Of a stretch of 33,460 nucleotides of DNA, positions 8,673 through 16,725 are shown one piece after another. Source of the stretch: Hydrogenophaga sp. (GTDB taxonomy: Bacteria > Pseudomonadota > Gammaproteobacteria > Burkholderiales > Burkholderiaceae_C). The translations under genes were made by a program, and so were the position numbers. The DNA is taken from positions 1 to 33,460 of the forward strand of contig NZ_JADMKB010000113.1 in assembly GCF_018780075.1 (NCBI RefSeq). The letters run 5' to 3'. Numbering within the stretch: position 1 is the stretch's first letter; each line of letters opens with the position of its first letter. The notes under the pieces were generated by a model. It was not told the origin of the DNA. It did no database searches and was given only the letters and a program-made list of their open reading frames with translations.

Positions 8673-9679
8673 CGGGTGGCAGGGGCGTTCTGGTTGAAGC
8701 CAAACAGTTGCGCCCCATTGTTCCACGCGATGCGGCGTGCCACGTCCGCGGGCAAACCGCCGAGCCAGGCGCGGTAGCCCTGCATGAGTTCGTCGTAGTA
8801 CAGCCAGCGCTGGTTGACCCAGGTGTCGGAGCCGATCATGAAGCGCTCGGGGTACTTGAGCAACAGCGCGCGCCACTCGGGGCAGAGCTGGCCGCCGTCG
8901 CAGGTGAGGCCGGGGCGGTAGGAGAGTTCGCCCATGAGGCGCGGGTAGCGGGTGAACAGCTCATCGACCCGCTCGATGGACGCGCCGGAGATGCCCGTGT
9001 GCGCCCAGATCAAACGCATTCCGTCGCCCCCGCGCTCCGCCGCTGCGTGGGTCGCTGCCACCCGCGGGGGTGGATCCGCCTTGGGGCGGCCCGGCGGCAG
9101 ATCGATTTGCCCCTTCGACGGCGTGTTCGCCATCAGCAGATCGATGGCGACATCGTCCACGTGGGCCAGGATCGCCAGGTCTTTCTGCTCGGCCAGCGCC
9201 ATGAGCTGTTTGGCGACAGGGCCGTTGGCATTGGCGCTGTCGTACAGGTGGAATTCCCCCAGACCCCGGTAGGCGCCGGCGGGCGTGCCGCGGGCCAACT
9301 CGGTCTGCACCATCTCGGCGATGGTTCCGTCGGCGAACCAGCCGCTGTAGTCGGCGCGGTTGCGGTAGAGGCGCACAAACGGCACCACCGTCACCCCCGC
9401 GGCTCGGGTCTGCTCGTGCGCGCCCGCCAGGGCTAGGGTCCCGGCGTTGGGCCGCGAATTGGCGAGCACGGCGCGCACGCCGTTGCGCTGCATGCGCGCT
9501 AGCACGTCGGTCAGCGGGTGCGGGCAACCGGGCGACGGTGCGTCGTGCACGCAGGCTTCGTCGTTGTAGTGCAGGTGGGCGTCGAACAGCGGGCCGGCAT
9601 AGGGCGTCTGCGCGAACGCACTGCGCATCAGCGCGAGCCCCAGCGCCACCAGACCCGACAAGCGTGCCACGCTGCCCAT
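8669..9679 (-). CDS. Exported amidohydrolase-family protein with an in-frame repeat insertion
   Basis: A 336-residue TIM-barrel metal-dependent hydrolase of the amidohydrolase-2 type. Residues 1-23 form a signal peptide (cleavage near AFA/QT). Candidate metal ligands are H35 and H37 (DAHLHY), H173 (LAHVDD), H227 (WAHTG) and D285 (IGSDTW). Residues about 195-219, rich in Pro, Arg and Ala, are not part of the fold: they are encoded by a copy of the short intergenic repeat also seen at 12332-12415, read in frame and without a stop. The insert lies between the strands carrying H173 and H227, so the enzyme may tolerate it as a surface loop. It starts 5 nt after the dienelactone hydrolase and overlaps the GST start. 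Confidence 0.82.
   Translation of the reverse strand: MGSVARLSGLVALGLALMRSAFAQTPYAGPLFDAHLHYNDEACVHDAPSPGCPHPLTDVLARMQRNGVRAVLANSRPNAGTLALAGAHEQTRAAGVTVVPFVRLYRNRADYSGWFADGTIAEMVQTELARGTPAGAYRGLGEFHLYDSANANGPVAKQLMALAEQKDLAILAHVDDVAIDLLMANTPSKGQIDLPPGRPKADPPPRVAATHAAAERGGDGMRLIWAHTGISGASIERVDELFTRYPRLMGELSYRPGLTCDGGQLCPEWRALLLKYPERFMIGSDTWVNQRWLYYDELMQGYRAWLGGLPADVARRIAWNNGAQLFGFNQNAPATR
9021..9104. repeat. Intergenic-type repeat copy inside a gene
   Basis: Eighty-four bases match 12332-12415 without gaps; I count 72 identities. The shared core includes CTCCGCCGCTGCG and GATCCGCCTTGGGGCGGCC. The copy lies wholly within the amidohydrolase gene and keeps its frame. Confidence 0.85.
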
Positions 9680-9684
9680 GGCCG

Positions 9685-10368
9685 TCAGCCCAGGTGTTGG
9701 GCGAAGAAGGCCAGCGTGCGCTCCCGCGCCAGCTTCGCGGACGGCGCGTGCCAGCTGCCGCGCTGGTCGCAGTTGAAGCCGTGGTGGGCCGGGTACAGGT
9801 GCACGGTCACCGCAGGGTGCGCCTTCTGGAACGCCTGCACGCCGTCCAGCGGAATCGAGTGGTCCTGTTCGGCGAAGTGGGCCATCACCGGCACCTTCGG
9901 CTCGCGCGCGGCTTCGGCTTCGGTGGTCATGCCGCCGCCATAAAACGGCACCGCGGCCGTCAGGCCGTTCAGCGTGCAGGCCGCGCGCCAGGTGAGCAGG
10001 CCACCCCAGCAGTAGCCCAGGATGCCGACTTTTCCAGCTTGAGCGGCGTGGTCCACGGCGGCCTGGATGTCGGCCAGCACCCCCGGTGCGGGCAGGGCCT
10101 CCACGGCGGCTTTGAGCGCCATGCCGCTGCCTATGTCGGCCTCGGTGTAGCCAAGCTCCAAGCCCGCCTGGACGCGGTGGAAGGTGCTCGGCGCCACGAC
10201 GAAGTAGCCGTCGGCCGCGTAACCGTCGGCCACCGAGCGGATGTGGCTGTTGACGCCGAAGATCTCCTGCAACACGACCAGCCCGCCTTTCGGCGCCCCG
10301 CTGGGCGCGGCCACGTAGGCGGGGACAACGAAGCCGTCGGCGGCGGTGAGGTTCACGAACTGACCCAT
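9685..10368 (-). CDS. Dienelactone hydrolase family protein
   Basis: A 227-residue alpha/beta hydrolase with the dienelactone hydrolase triad: nucleophilic cysteine in GYCWGG, aspartate in EQDHSIP and histidine in HHGFNCD. The N-terminal [21 protein letters not shown] is the conserved family opening. Classical members open dienelactone to maleylacetate in chloroaromatic breakdown; many homologues act on other esters. The ATG at 10368 has a good AGGAGA site. It is the second gene of the minus-strand set, 35 nt after the DsbA-family isomerase and 5 nt before the amidohydrolase. No chlorocatechol dioxygenase is nearby, so the substrate is open. Confidence 0.92.
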   Translation of the reverse strand: MGQFVNLTAADGFVVPAYVAAPSGAPKGGLVVLQEIFGVNSHIRSVADGYAADGYFVVAPSTFHRVQAGLELGYTEADIGSGMALKAAVEALPAPGVLADIQAAVDHAAQAGKVGILGYCWGGLLTWRAACTLNGLTAAVPFYGGGMTTEAEAAREPKVPVMAHFAEQDHSIPLDGVQAFQKAHPAVTVHLYPAHHGFNCDQRGSWHAPSAKLARERTLAFFAQHLG

Positions 10369-10403
10369 GGGCACATCTCCTGTGTGATGAAAAAGCTGCG
10401 GGG

Positions 10404-11003
10404 TCAGGCCAGCAAACGGCGCTCGACAAAGTCCAGCCGGTCCTGGCCCCAGAAAATCTCGCCGTCGATCACGTAGCTGGGCGCACCGAACACACCGGCC
10501 GCGATGGCCTCTTCGGTGTGTTGGGCGTACAAACCCTTCACGTCGTCCTGCTGAGACTGCGCCAGGCGCTGCGCGTCCAGCCCGCATTCGCTCAGCAGCT
10601 CGGCGAGCACGGCGGGGCTGGCGATGTCGCGCTCCTGCGCCCACAGGGCGCGGCCCACGGCGCCGGTCAGGCGCATCGCGGCGGCATCACCGTCGTGTTG
10701 CGCGACGGCGGTGATCAGCCAGCCGGCGGGGTCGCCCGCCACCGGAAAGAAACGCGGCTGGGGGTTGAGCGGCACGCCCAGCGCTTCGCTGAAACGGCGC
10801 AGCTCCACCAGCCGGTAGGCCTGGCGCTGCGGGGCGCGCTTGGGCAGCGGCAGGCCACCGGAGACCGAAAAGACCTGACCGAAGTCCACCGGCCGCACGC
10901 GGACGGCGGTGTCGCTGCGCTGCAGCAGATCGGCAAAACGCGCGTGCCCGAGGTACATCCACGGGCTCTGCGGGGCAAAGTAATAGTCGACTGTGCGACG
11001 CAT
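10404..11003 (-). CDS. 2-hydroxychromene-2-carboxylate isomerase family (DsbA-fold, kappa-GST-like)
   Basis: A 199-residue protein starting with [17 protein letters not shown], matching the DFxSPxxYL opening of NahD-type isomerases. [25 protein letters not shown] near the end is the matching C-terminal half of the split thioredoxin fold. The CxxC of true DsbA is replaced by SPWM, as expected for the glutathione-using isomerases. NahD interconverts 2-hydroxychromene-2-carboxylate and trans-o-hydroxybenzylidenepyruvate in naphthalene degradation; no other naphthalene gene is here. The ATG at 11003 has a strong AGGAG site. It is divergent from the SDR gene, with 83 nt between them. Confidence 0.88.
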   Translation of the reverse strand: MRRTVDYYFAPQSPWMYLGHARFADLLQRSDTAVRVRPVDFGQVFSVSGGLPLPKRAPQRQAYRLVELRRFSEALGVPLNPQPRFFPVAGDPAGWLITAVAQHDGDAAAMRLTGAVGRALWAQERDIASPAVLAELLSECGLDAQRLAQSQQDDVKGLYAQHTEEAIAAGVFGAPSYVIDGEIFWGQDRLDFVERRLLA

Positions 11004-11086
11004 GGCGGTCTCCTGACGCTGTTGTAATGGACGGCGAAACAGCCCGTGTTGTACGCCATGCGGGCGCATCTTGCAGGACACAGGAC

Positions 11087-11857
11087 ATGAATCAACGGAA
11101 CACATCCCCTCTTCCCGGGGTGCTGCTGGTCACCGGCGGCAGCCGGGGCATCGGCGCGGCCACGGCGCGGCTGGCGGCGCGACAGGGCTGGGCCGTGGCG
11201 GTGAACTACACCGCCCATTCGCTCGCGGCCGACGAGGTCGTGCGCGGCATCCACGCCAGCGGCGGCAACGCCATCGCCGTGCAGGCCGACGTGGCCGACG
11301 AGGCGCAGGTGCTGCGCATGTTCGAGGCGGTGGACACCCAGCTCGGGCGGCTCACCGGGCTGGTGAACAACGCGGGCGTGGTGGACGTGACCGCGCGGAT
11401 CGACGAGATGAGCGTGGCACGCTGGAAGCGCATGTTCGACATCAACGTGATCGGCAGCATGCTCTGCGCGCGCGAGGCGGTGCGCCGCATGAGCACGCGG
11501 CACGGCGGAGAAGGCGGCGCGATCGTCAACGTGTCCAGCGCCGCGTCGCGCCTGGGCTCGCCCGGCCAGTACGTGGACTACGCGGCGGCCAAGGGCGCCA
11601 TCGACGCCTTCACCATCGGCCTGGCCAAGGAGGTGGCGGCCGAAGGCGTGCGCGTGAACGCGGTGCGCCCGGGTTTGATCGAAACCGAGATCCATGCCTC
11701 GGGCGGCCTGCCCGACCGTGTGAACGATCTGAAGCACCAGGTGCCCATGCAGCGCGGCGGCACGGCCGACGAGGTGGCGCAGGCCATCGTGTGGCTGCTG
11801 TCGGACGCGGCGAGTTACACCACCATGTCTTTGCTCGACGTTTCAGGAGGCCGCTGA
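11087..11857 (+). CDS. Short-chain dehydrogenase/reductase (SDR)
   Basis: A 256-residue classical SDR. The Rossmann motif TGGSRGIGAATARLA is near the N-terminus, NNAG follows in strand 4, the catalytic serine lies in NVSSAASRLG and the YxxxK motif in YVDYAAAKGA. VRPGLIETEIHASGG is the usual NAD(P)-contacting segment. It resembles FabG-like and glucose-1-dehydrogenase-like oxidoreductases; the substrate is unknown. The ATG at 11087 follows AGGACACAGGAC and abuts the MaoC gene (stop and start adjacent), so SDR and MaoC proteins probably act in one beta-oxidation-like pathway on acyl-CoA or related compounds. Confidence 0.93.
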   Translation: MNQRNTSPLPGVLLVTGGSRGIGAATARLAARQGWAVAVNYTAHSLAADEVVRGIHASGGNAIAVQADVADEAQVLRMFEAVDTQLGRLTGLVNNAGVVDVTARIDEMSVARWKRMFDINVIGSMLCAREAVRRMSTRHGGEGGAIVNVSSAASRLGSPGQYVDYAAAKGAIDAFTIGLAKEVAAEGVRVNAVRPGLIETEIHASGGLPDRVNDLKHQVPMQRGGTADEVAQAIVWLLSDAASYTTMSLLDVSGGR

Positions 11858-12385
11858 ATGACCGCCATCACACCCGAACAAAGCCCGCACATCAGGATCT
11901 GGTGGGAAGACCTGGAGATCGGCCAGGTGCGCGACCTGGGCAGCCTCTCGCCGACGAAAGAAGAGATCATCGCCTTCGCCCGCCAGTTCGACCCGCAGCC
12001 GTTCCACCTGAGCGAAGAAGCGGGCAAAGCCTCTGTGTTCGGGGCCTTGAGCGCCAGCGGCTGGCACACCTGCGCCATGGCGATGCGGCTGATGGTGACG
12101 AACTTCCTGCATGAAACCTCCAGCCTCGGTTCGCCCGGGCTGGAGAGCCTGAAGTGGACCAAGCCGGTCTACCCCGGCGACGTGCTGCGCCTGCAGCACA
12201 CCATCACCGAAAAGCGCGCCATGAGCAAACGCCCCGACGTGGGCCTGGTGCGCACGGTGTGGGAGATGTTCAACCAGCACGGCGACAAGGTGCTGCACAT
12301 GGACGGCTACGGGATGTTCCGCCGAAGGGAACTGGCGCCCCCACACTCCGCCGCTGCGCGGGTCGTTGCCCCCCAAGGGGGCTGA
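11858..12385 (+). CDS. MaoC-family (R)-enoyl-CoA hydratase-like protein
   Basis: A 175-residue hotdog-fold protein. The hydratase motif appears as ARQFDPQPFHLSEEAG with catalytic D45 and H50, followed by GALSASGWHTCAMAMRL. These proteins hydrate trans-2-enoyl-CoA to (R)-3-hydroxyacyl-CoA or act on dicarboxylic relatives. AGGAGG precedes the start closely and the ATG directly follows the SDR stop. The natural end seems altered: the last 17 residues (159-175, from LAPPHS) and the stop codon are supplied by a short interspersed repeat that begins at 12332. The conserved fold appears to end at about residue 157, so activity is probably kept. Confidence 0.9.
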   Translation: MTAITPEQSPHIRIWWEDLEIGQVRDLGSLSPTKEEIIAFARQFDPQPFHLSEEAGKASVFGALSASGWHTCAMAMRLMVTNFLHETSSLGSPGLESLKWTKPVYPGDVLRLQHTITEKRAMSKRPDVGLVRTVWEMFNQHGDKVLHMDGYGMFRRRELAPPHSAAARVVAPQGG

Positions 12386-12415
12386 TCCGCCTTGGGGCGG
12401 CCCGGCGGCGGATCG
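12332..12415. repeat. Interspersed repeat forming the 3' end of the MaoC gene
   Basis: Eighty-four bases align without gaps to 9021-9104 (72 identities by eye). Inverted blocks CCCCCCAAGGGGGC and CCGCCTTGGGGCGG give it hairpin potential. It supplies the last codons and the TGA of the MaoC gene, then continues into the gap before the MarC gene. Confidence 0.85.
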
Positions 12416-12492
12416 CGCAAGCAGCGCATGAATGCCGCCTGATTTCCGCTGATGCAGGGCACACGGCCGCGTCCTGCCCCACAATCCCGCCC

Positions 12493-13113
12493 ATGGATTT
12501 CAAGCCCCTCATCACCCTGCTGGCCATCGTCAACCCGCTGGCCATCGTTCCGTTTTTCATCCACTACACACAGGGCTTCAGCTCGGCGCAGCGCCGGCGC
12601 ACCATCCTGATCTCGTCGATCAGCGCTTTCGCGGTGATCGCCACCTGCGCCATCATCGGTCTGCAGATCCTGGAGTTTTTCAGCATCTCGCTGGCGAGCT
12701 TCCAGGTGGGCGGCGGCATGCTGCTGCTGACCTCGGCGCTGTCGATGCTGAATGCCCAGCCTGCCGAGGCCAAGACCACCCAGGGCGAGGTGGACGACGC
12801 CTCGGCGCGGGCCTCGATCGCCGTGGTGCCGCTCACGATCCCGCTGCTCACCGGCCCGGCCACCATGTCCACGGTGGTGATCTACGCGGACCAGGCCAAG
12901 ACTTTTTTCCAGCACGCCGCGCTGGTGGGCTATGGCGTGGTGATCGCTCTGGCCACTGCCGTGTGTTTCTCGCTGGCCAAACCGATTGCCCGTCTGATGG
13001 GCCAGACCGGCATCAACGTGATGACACGGCTGATGGGCCTGATCCTGGCCGCGCTGTCGGTCGAGGTGATGGCGGCGGGGCTGGTGAAGTTGTTTCCCGC
13101 GCTGGCGGGTTGA
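12493..13113 (+). CDS. MarC-family integral membrane protein
   Basis: A 206-residue inner-membrane protein with six hydrophobic segments in two blocks of three. The family signature at the start, LLAIVNPLAIVPFFI, is present, as are GGGMLLLTSALSMLNA and IPLLTGPATMSTVVIYA in the middle and LMGLILAALSVEVMAAGL near the end. MarC was once linked to multiple antibiotic resistance but that link was not supported; the role is unknown. The ATG at 12493 follows CCCGCCC with no strong ribosome site. The upstream 108 bases contain the interspersed repeat, so it may have its own weak promoter or depend on readthrough from SDR-MaoC. Confidence 0.9.
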   Translation: MDFKPLITLLAIVNPLAIVPFFIHYTQGFSSAQRRRTILISSISAFAVIATCAIIGLQILEFFSISLASFQVGGGMLLLTSALSMLNAQPAEAKTTQGEVDDASARASIAVVPLTIPLLTGPATMSTVVIYADQAKTFFQHAALVGYGVVIALATAVCFSLAKPIARLMGQTGINVMTRLMGLILAALSVEVMAAGLVKLFPALAG

Positions 13114-13592
13114 TCGCCACCTGGGTTCAACACCAGGGCGCCGGGGACGGGTGCAGACCTCGCGCAGGCCAATGGCGGCGTCCCCGCTCTCCGGCCCACG
13201 CTCGCCGTCGGCGACCCGTGCGGGCCGAGATCACGGCGTCAACTCGGCCCTGCCACGCCACCTCAGTGGCAACGGCGAATGGGGCCTGCGCCCGGGGCCA
13301 CCACCATCGACCTGAACACCGTGCAGGCACGCCTGCAGGCGCACTCGGGTCTCACTGGGGTAGGGGGTTCGGGTGGGCGGGCGCAGTCCCCATTCGCGGT
13401 TGCCCACCCGGCAGAGCGCCCCAACGGCGTTGACGAGGCAACGGCGGACTGCCCGGGCAGCCGCCCGCGAGCGTGGGACGGAGAACGCATGCCCGGACCC
13501 CCTGCCCCCGCCCATCAGGCCCGGGCGCCGAAGGTGATGCGCAACGGTTGTCACAGTCGCCAGCGAATGCAAACGGGTGTGCCTGCACAGCA
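13114..13592. other. 479-bp gene-free region between convergent genes
   Basis: No reading frame here has recognisable protein features. The region lies between the 3' ends of the MarC (plus) and TRAP (minus) genes. It holds a 27-bp imperfect inverted repeat (separate entry), the small hairpin GCAGGC-AC-GCCTGC at 13323-13336 and further GC-rich blocks. It looks like decayed interspersed repeat sequence rather than a gene. Confidence 0.5.
13268..13404. repeat. 27-bp inverted repeat, 25 of 27 matching
   Basis: The left arm (13268-13294, starting GGCAACGGCGAATGGGG) pairs with the right arm (13378-13404, ending CCCCATTCGCGGTTGCC). There are two mismatches in 27 and 83 bases between the arms. No transposase gene lies inside. 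It may be a nonautonomous mobile-element remnant or two opposed copies of an interspersed repeat. Confidence 0.6.
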
Positions 13593-14606
13593 TCACTTCA
13601 GCTTCTGCGTCTCCGCCCGGAACTCCGCCAGCACGGCCCGCGCGTTCTTCAAACCGCGCCCTTCCGCCGCCGCCACCCAGCGGTCTTCCAGCGCGGCCTG
13701 CCTGGCCTTGACGTCGTTCACAAAGGCCTCGTTGGCCATCTGGCGCTGCACGCCGGTCTGCTTCTGGATGTCGCGCGAGGCCGCGTCGGTGCGGTCCCAG
13801 CCGGCCGCAAACAGGCGCGTGGCGGCCTCGCCCGACACCTTGTCGATCACCGCGCGCTCCTCCGGCTTGAGCGCGTTGTACTTGGCCGGGTTCATCATGA
13901 AGACGAAACTGGTGTTGTAGAGGCCGCCGGGGAAGGTGGTGGCGTGCTTCACCATCTGCAGGCGCATGGACTGCAGCGATTCGTCGGGGAAGAAAGTGCC
14001 GTCCATCACGCCGGTGGACAGCAGCTCGAACGAATCGGTGGCGGGCTTGAGCGTGGTGTTCCAGCCCATGAGCTTGGACAGCTCGTTGATGTTGCCGCCG
14101 CCGATGCGGAACTTGAGCTTGCCCGCGTCGGCGGCGCTGGTCACCGGCTGCTTGACGGTGAAGATGATGCCCGGCCCGTGCGTGAACACCGCCAGCACCT
14201 TCACGCCGCGGTGCTCGCCCAGCGGCGCGAAATACCTGTCGTAGATGCGCTGGTAGGCGACCGAGGTGGCAGTCGAAGAGTCGCCCAGAAACGGGAACTC
14301 GGCCACCTGCGTGAAAACGAACCGGCCGGGCGTGTAGCCGTCCACGGTGTACGACACGTCGGCCAGGCCGTCGCGCACGGCGTCGAAGGTGCCGGGCGGC
14401 GCGCTCACCGCCTTGGGCAGCAGGTTGCACTTGACGCTGCCATGGGTGCCCTTCTCCACCGCCTCGCACCACTGGTTCTGTGCCATGGTGGCGCCGTGGG
14501 CGGCGGGCAACCAGGTCGAGACCTGCAGCACGGTCTGGGCCTGGGCGGCGCCGGCCGCGAGGCAGGCCGCGGCGAGGGGAGCGAAGCGAAGCAAGGTCTT
14601 TTTCAT
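13593..14606 (-). CDS. TRAP transporter solute-binding protein (DctP family)
   Basis: A 337-residue periplasmic binding protein. Residues 1-23 are a signal peptide (MKKTLLRF, hydrophobic core, AQA cleavage). The mature part begins TVLQVSTWLPAAHG and contains ADVSYTVDGYTPGRF and the substrate-carboxylate region (KLKFRIGG followed by ELLSTGVMDGTFFP), typical of DctP proteins. TRAP systems take up organic acids using an ion gradient, but the membrane partners DctQ and DctM are not in this window, so this receptor is an orphan or works with a remote transporter. CGGAGA precedes the ATG. It lies 48 nt after the Rieske oxygenase gene, which suggests uptake of that enzyme's substrate, perhaps an aromatic acid. 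Confidence 0.92.
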   Translation of the reverse strand: MKKTLLRFAPLAAACLAAGAAQAQTVLQVSTWLPAAHGATMAQNQWCEAVEKGTHGSVKCNLLPKAVSAPPGTFDAVRDGLADVSYTVDGYTPGRFVFTQVAEFPFLGDSSTATSVAYQRIYDRYFAPLGEHRGVKVLAVFTHGPGIIFTVKQPVTSAADAGKLKFRIGGGNINELSKLMGWNTTLKPATDSFELLSTGVMDGTFFPDESLQSMRLQMVKHATTFPGGLYNTSFVFMMNPAKYNALKPEERAVIDKVSGEAATRLFAAGWDRTDAASRDIQKQTGVQRQMANEAFVNDVKARQAALEDRWVAAAEGRGLKNARAVLAEFRAETQKLK

Positions 14607-14654
14607 GGTGTCTCCGGTGCGTGGTCGTGGGTGGGTGAACGGAACAGGAAAGGC

Positions 14655-15725
14655 TCAGCGCGTGACGCTCGCCGCGGCCTGGCGCTCGGCGGCCACGCGG
14701 CCTTCCAGCAACCGGCGGAACTGCAGCAGCGCCGCGTCCATGGCCAGCGGCAGCATGGGCCGGTTCGGGTCCAGCGCGATGTTGTGGTGCTGCGCGGTGA
14801 TCATGTCGCGGTCTTCGTTGAAGGCGCCGAGCAGGCTGTTGTAGATGCTCTCGGTCACCGTGTCGTCGCCCTCGTCCACCGGGTGCGACTGCTGGAAGAA
14901 GTAGTGCGTGGTGGTCTCGGTTTCGGGTGTGAGCGTCTGGCAGCTGTGCAGCCGCACCGAGGGGCCGGGCGCGTCCGGCGCCGCGCCCGTGGGGCGTCCG
15001 CCCGAGTGCATGAGCAGCGTGGCGGGCAGCAGGAAGTCGTAGACGAACCAGCGGTCGAGGTTCGTGTCGAAGCGGCGAAAGCGCTGGTAGAACGGCGGCG
15101 CCGGCACGTCGTTCACATGGCGCGAGACCCGGATGCCCATCTGCGGCCAGTCGGGCGTGGCGCCAGACACCGGTTCGATCGTGGGCCGCGACTGCGCGAT
15201 GCGCGTGGAACCGCCCAGGCTCTTCTCGTGCACGTAGCTCAGGTGCGAAAAATCGAGCAGGTTGTCGCAGATCAGCAGGTAGGGCGTGTCGTAGTGCAGG
15301 TAGCCCGGCTTGTGCTTCCAGTCGGGGCTTTCGCACGAGAAGTTGTCGGGCAGCAGCGCGGTGTCGGCCAGGGCCGGGTCGCCCATCCACACGAACACCC
15401 AGTTGTTCTTCTGCACCACCGGGTACGCGCGCACGCTGGCCTTGGGCGGCACCGTGTCCAGCCCCGGGATCTCGATGCAGCGGCCCGAGGGCTCGAACTT
15501 CAGGCCGTGGTAACCGCAGCGCACACAGTCGCCCTCGCGCCGGCCGATCGACAGCGGCGCGTGGCGGTGGCAACAGCGGTCTTCCAGCGCCACCAGCCCG
15601 CCGTCGGCCAGCCGGTAAACGAGGACCGGCTCGCCGAGCACGGTGCGGGTGAAGAGTTGGGGGGCATCGGCGGCGGGGATCTCGTGCCCCCAGGCGATGA
15701 CGTACCAGCAGTTGCGCAGCCACAT
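14655..15725 (-). CDS. Rieske non-haem iron oxygenase, alpha subunit (VanA-like)
   Basis: A 356-residue oxygenase of the vanillate O-demethylase type. The Rieske centre is C51-C-H53 and C70-G-Y-H73. The mononuclear iron site is in DNLLDFSHLSYVHEKSLG with H161 and H166 and the bridging acid at about 154. The length and the opening MWLRNCWYVIAW match O- and N-demethylases and related single-subunit Rieske oxygenases. Such enzymes need a reductase (VanB type), which is not encoded nearby; the phenol hydroxylase reductase is 8 kb away and not an obvious partner. AGGAG precedes the ATG. The neighbouring TRAP receptor and LuxR regulator suggest a small inducible unit for an aromatic acid. Confidence 0.9.
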   Translation of the reverse strand: MWLRNCWYVIAWGHEIPAADAPQLFTRTVLGEPVLVYRLADGGLVALEDRCCHRHAPLSIGRREGDCVRCGYHGLKFEPSGRCIEIPGLDTVPPKASVRAYPVVQKNNWVFVWMGDPALADTALLPDNFSCESPDWKHKPGYLHYDTPYLLICDNLLDFSHLSYVHEKSLGGSTRIAQSRPTIEPVSGATPDWPQMGIRVSRHVNDVPAPPFYQRFRRFDTNLDRWFVYDFLLPATLLMHSGGRPTGAAPDAPGPSVRLHSCQTLTPETETTTHYFFQQSHPVDEGDDTVTESIYNSLLGAFNEDRDMITAQHHNIALDPNRPMLPLAMDAALLQFRRLLEGRVAAERQAAASVTR

Positions 15726-15784
15726 GGGCGGTCTCCTGAAACCGTGTTGTGCTGCCCATGCTAGGCGCCGGTGGTGTCCGCGCC

Positions 15785-15802
15785 GTCCCCTTCGAGGGGG
15801 AC
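15785..15802. repeat. Short hairpin repeat between the LuxR-type and Rieske genes
   Basis: GTCCCC and GGGGAC form a 6-bp stem around TTCGAG, followed by the self-complementary GC block near 15825-15842. The style matches the other interspersed hairpins in this window. There is no T run, so termination after the LuxR gene is uncertain. Confidence 0.4.
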
Positions 15803-15845
15803 AGACAGGGGCTTTGGCACCCCCGGCCCGGCCCCGGGGCGGGTC

Positions 15846-16667
15846 TCAGTTCAGCAGGCGGGCCAGTCCCAGGCGCTGCGACGGCAGGCCCGCGTCGGCC
15901 AGTTTCAGGTAGGCGCGTTTGCGCAGGGTGATCACGGTGGACGGCGCGACATCGAGGTCGGCCGCGATGCCGTCGGCGCTCAGGCCCAGCGCGATGCGCG
16001 CGCACACCGCGCGCTCACGCGCCGAGAGCGACGGGGCCAGGCGCTGCAGGCGCCGCTCACCGTCTTCCACATGCACATGCGACGCGCGGTCCGCCTGCGA
16101 GGCCCCGGCGCGCCACGCGGCCGCGTGGGCTTGGCGCAGCAGGGGCGCGAGGTCCAGCAGGCGCTCGACCTCCTGCGGCAGAAAGCGGCCCTGGCGTTCG
16201 TCGCGGTAGAGGTGGATCACCTGCACCTGGCCCGGAGCGGGCGCGTGCATCAGGGTGAAGCGGTCGGTCAGCCGCTCGCGCTCGTAGATGTCGGCGCGCC
16301 AGCCGGCGTCGGGCAGTTGATCGGCCCGGCAATGCAGGGCCACGCCCTCGCGCCCGGGTCGGCCGGTGAGCTGGTGCGCCAGCGGCAGGATGGCGTCGCG
16401 CCGGTAGTAGTGGCGCCGGTAGATGCCGAAGCACTGGGCCACCACCGCGCGCTCCTGCGGGCGCGAGGCGCTGCCCTCCACCAGCTCGGGCCGGTCGCTG
16501 CGGATGCGCACCAGCGAGAGGTAGTCCACCGGCACCACGGTCTGCACCGCCCGCAGCAGGGCGTCGGCGCTGGACGGCGACAAGGCCACATCGAGCAGGG
16601 CGGCGACCGCGCGCGACGGCAGCGCCGCGTCGGCGTGGGGGTCGGGCAGGTCCCAGATCGGTGACAT
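15846..16667 (-). CDS. LuxR-family transcriptional regulator
   Basis: A 273-residue regulator. The C-terminal LuxR-type helix-turn-helix (about residues 210-270) reads LSARERAVCARIALGLSADG, then IAADLDVAPSTVITLRKRAY. The N-terminal 190 residues have no autoinducer-domain signature and no receiver phosphorylation site that I recognise, so the signal is unknown. The ATG at 16667 gives MSPIWDLPDP; an upstream in-frame codon at 16703 adds 12 unconvincing residues. Genes of this type beside Rieske oxygenases and TRAP receptors in Burkholderiales suggest control of the adjacent unit, which is inferred only from position. Confidence 0.87.
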   Translation of the reverse strand: MSPIWDLPDPHADAALPSRAVAALLDVALSPSSADALLRAVQTVVPVDYLSLVRIRSDRPELVEGSASRPQERAVVAQCFGIYRRHYYRRDAILPLAHQLTGRPGREGVALHCRADQLPDAGWRADIYERERLTDRFTLMHAPAPGQVQVIHLYRDERQGRFLPQEVERLLDLAPLLRQAHAAAWRAGASQADRASHVHVEDGERRLQRLAPSLSARERAVCARIALGLSADGIAADLDVAPSTVITLRKRAYLKLADAGLPSQRLGLARLLN

Positions 16668-16725
16668 GGGCCCATTCTGGTGGGCGCGGTGCGCCCCGTC
16701 CACCGGGCTTTCCCGCCGTGCGCCT

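Noticed and set aside
13114..13592. Insertion sequence
   Set aside because: An inverted repeat is present but no transposase or fragment of one is encoded, and no target-site duplication was seen.
13231..16005. Very long minus-strand open frame (924 codons)
   Set aside because: It runs across the TRAP, Rieske and intergenic DNA in another frame, is extremely Arg/Ala/Gly-rich and has no recognisable domain. In GC-rich DNA such shadow frames are expected.
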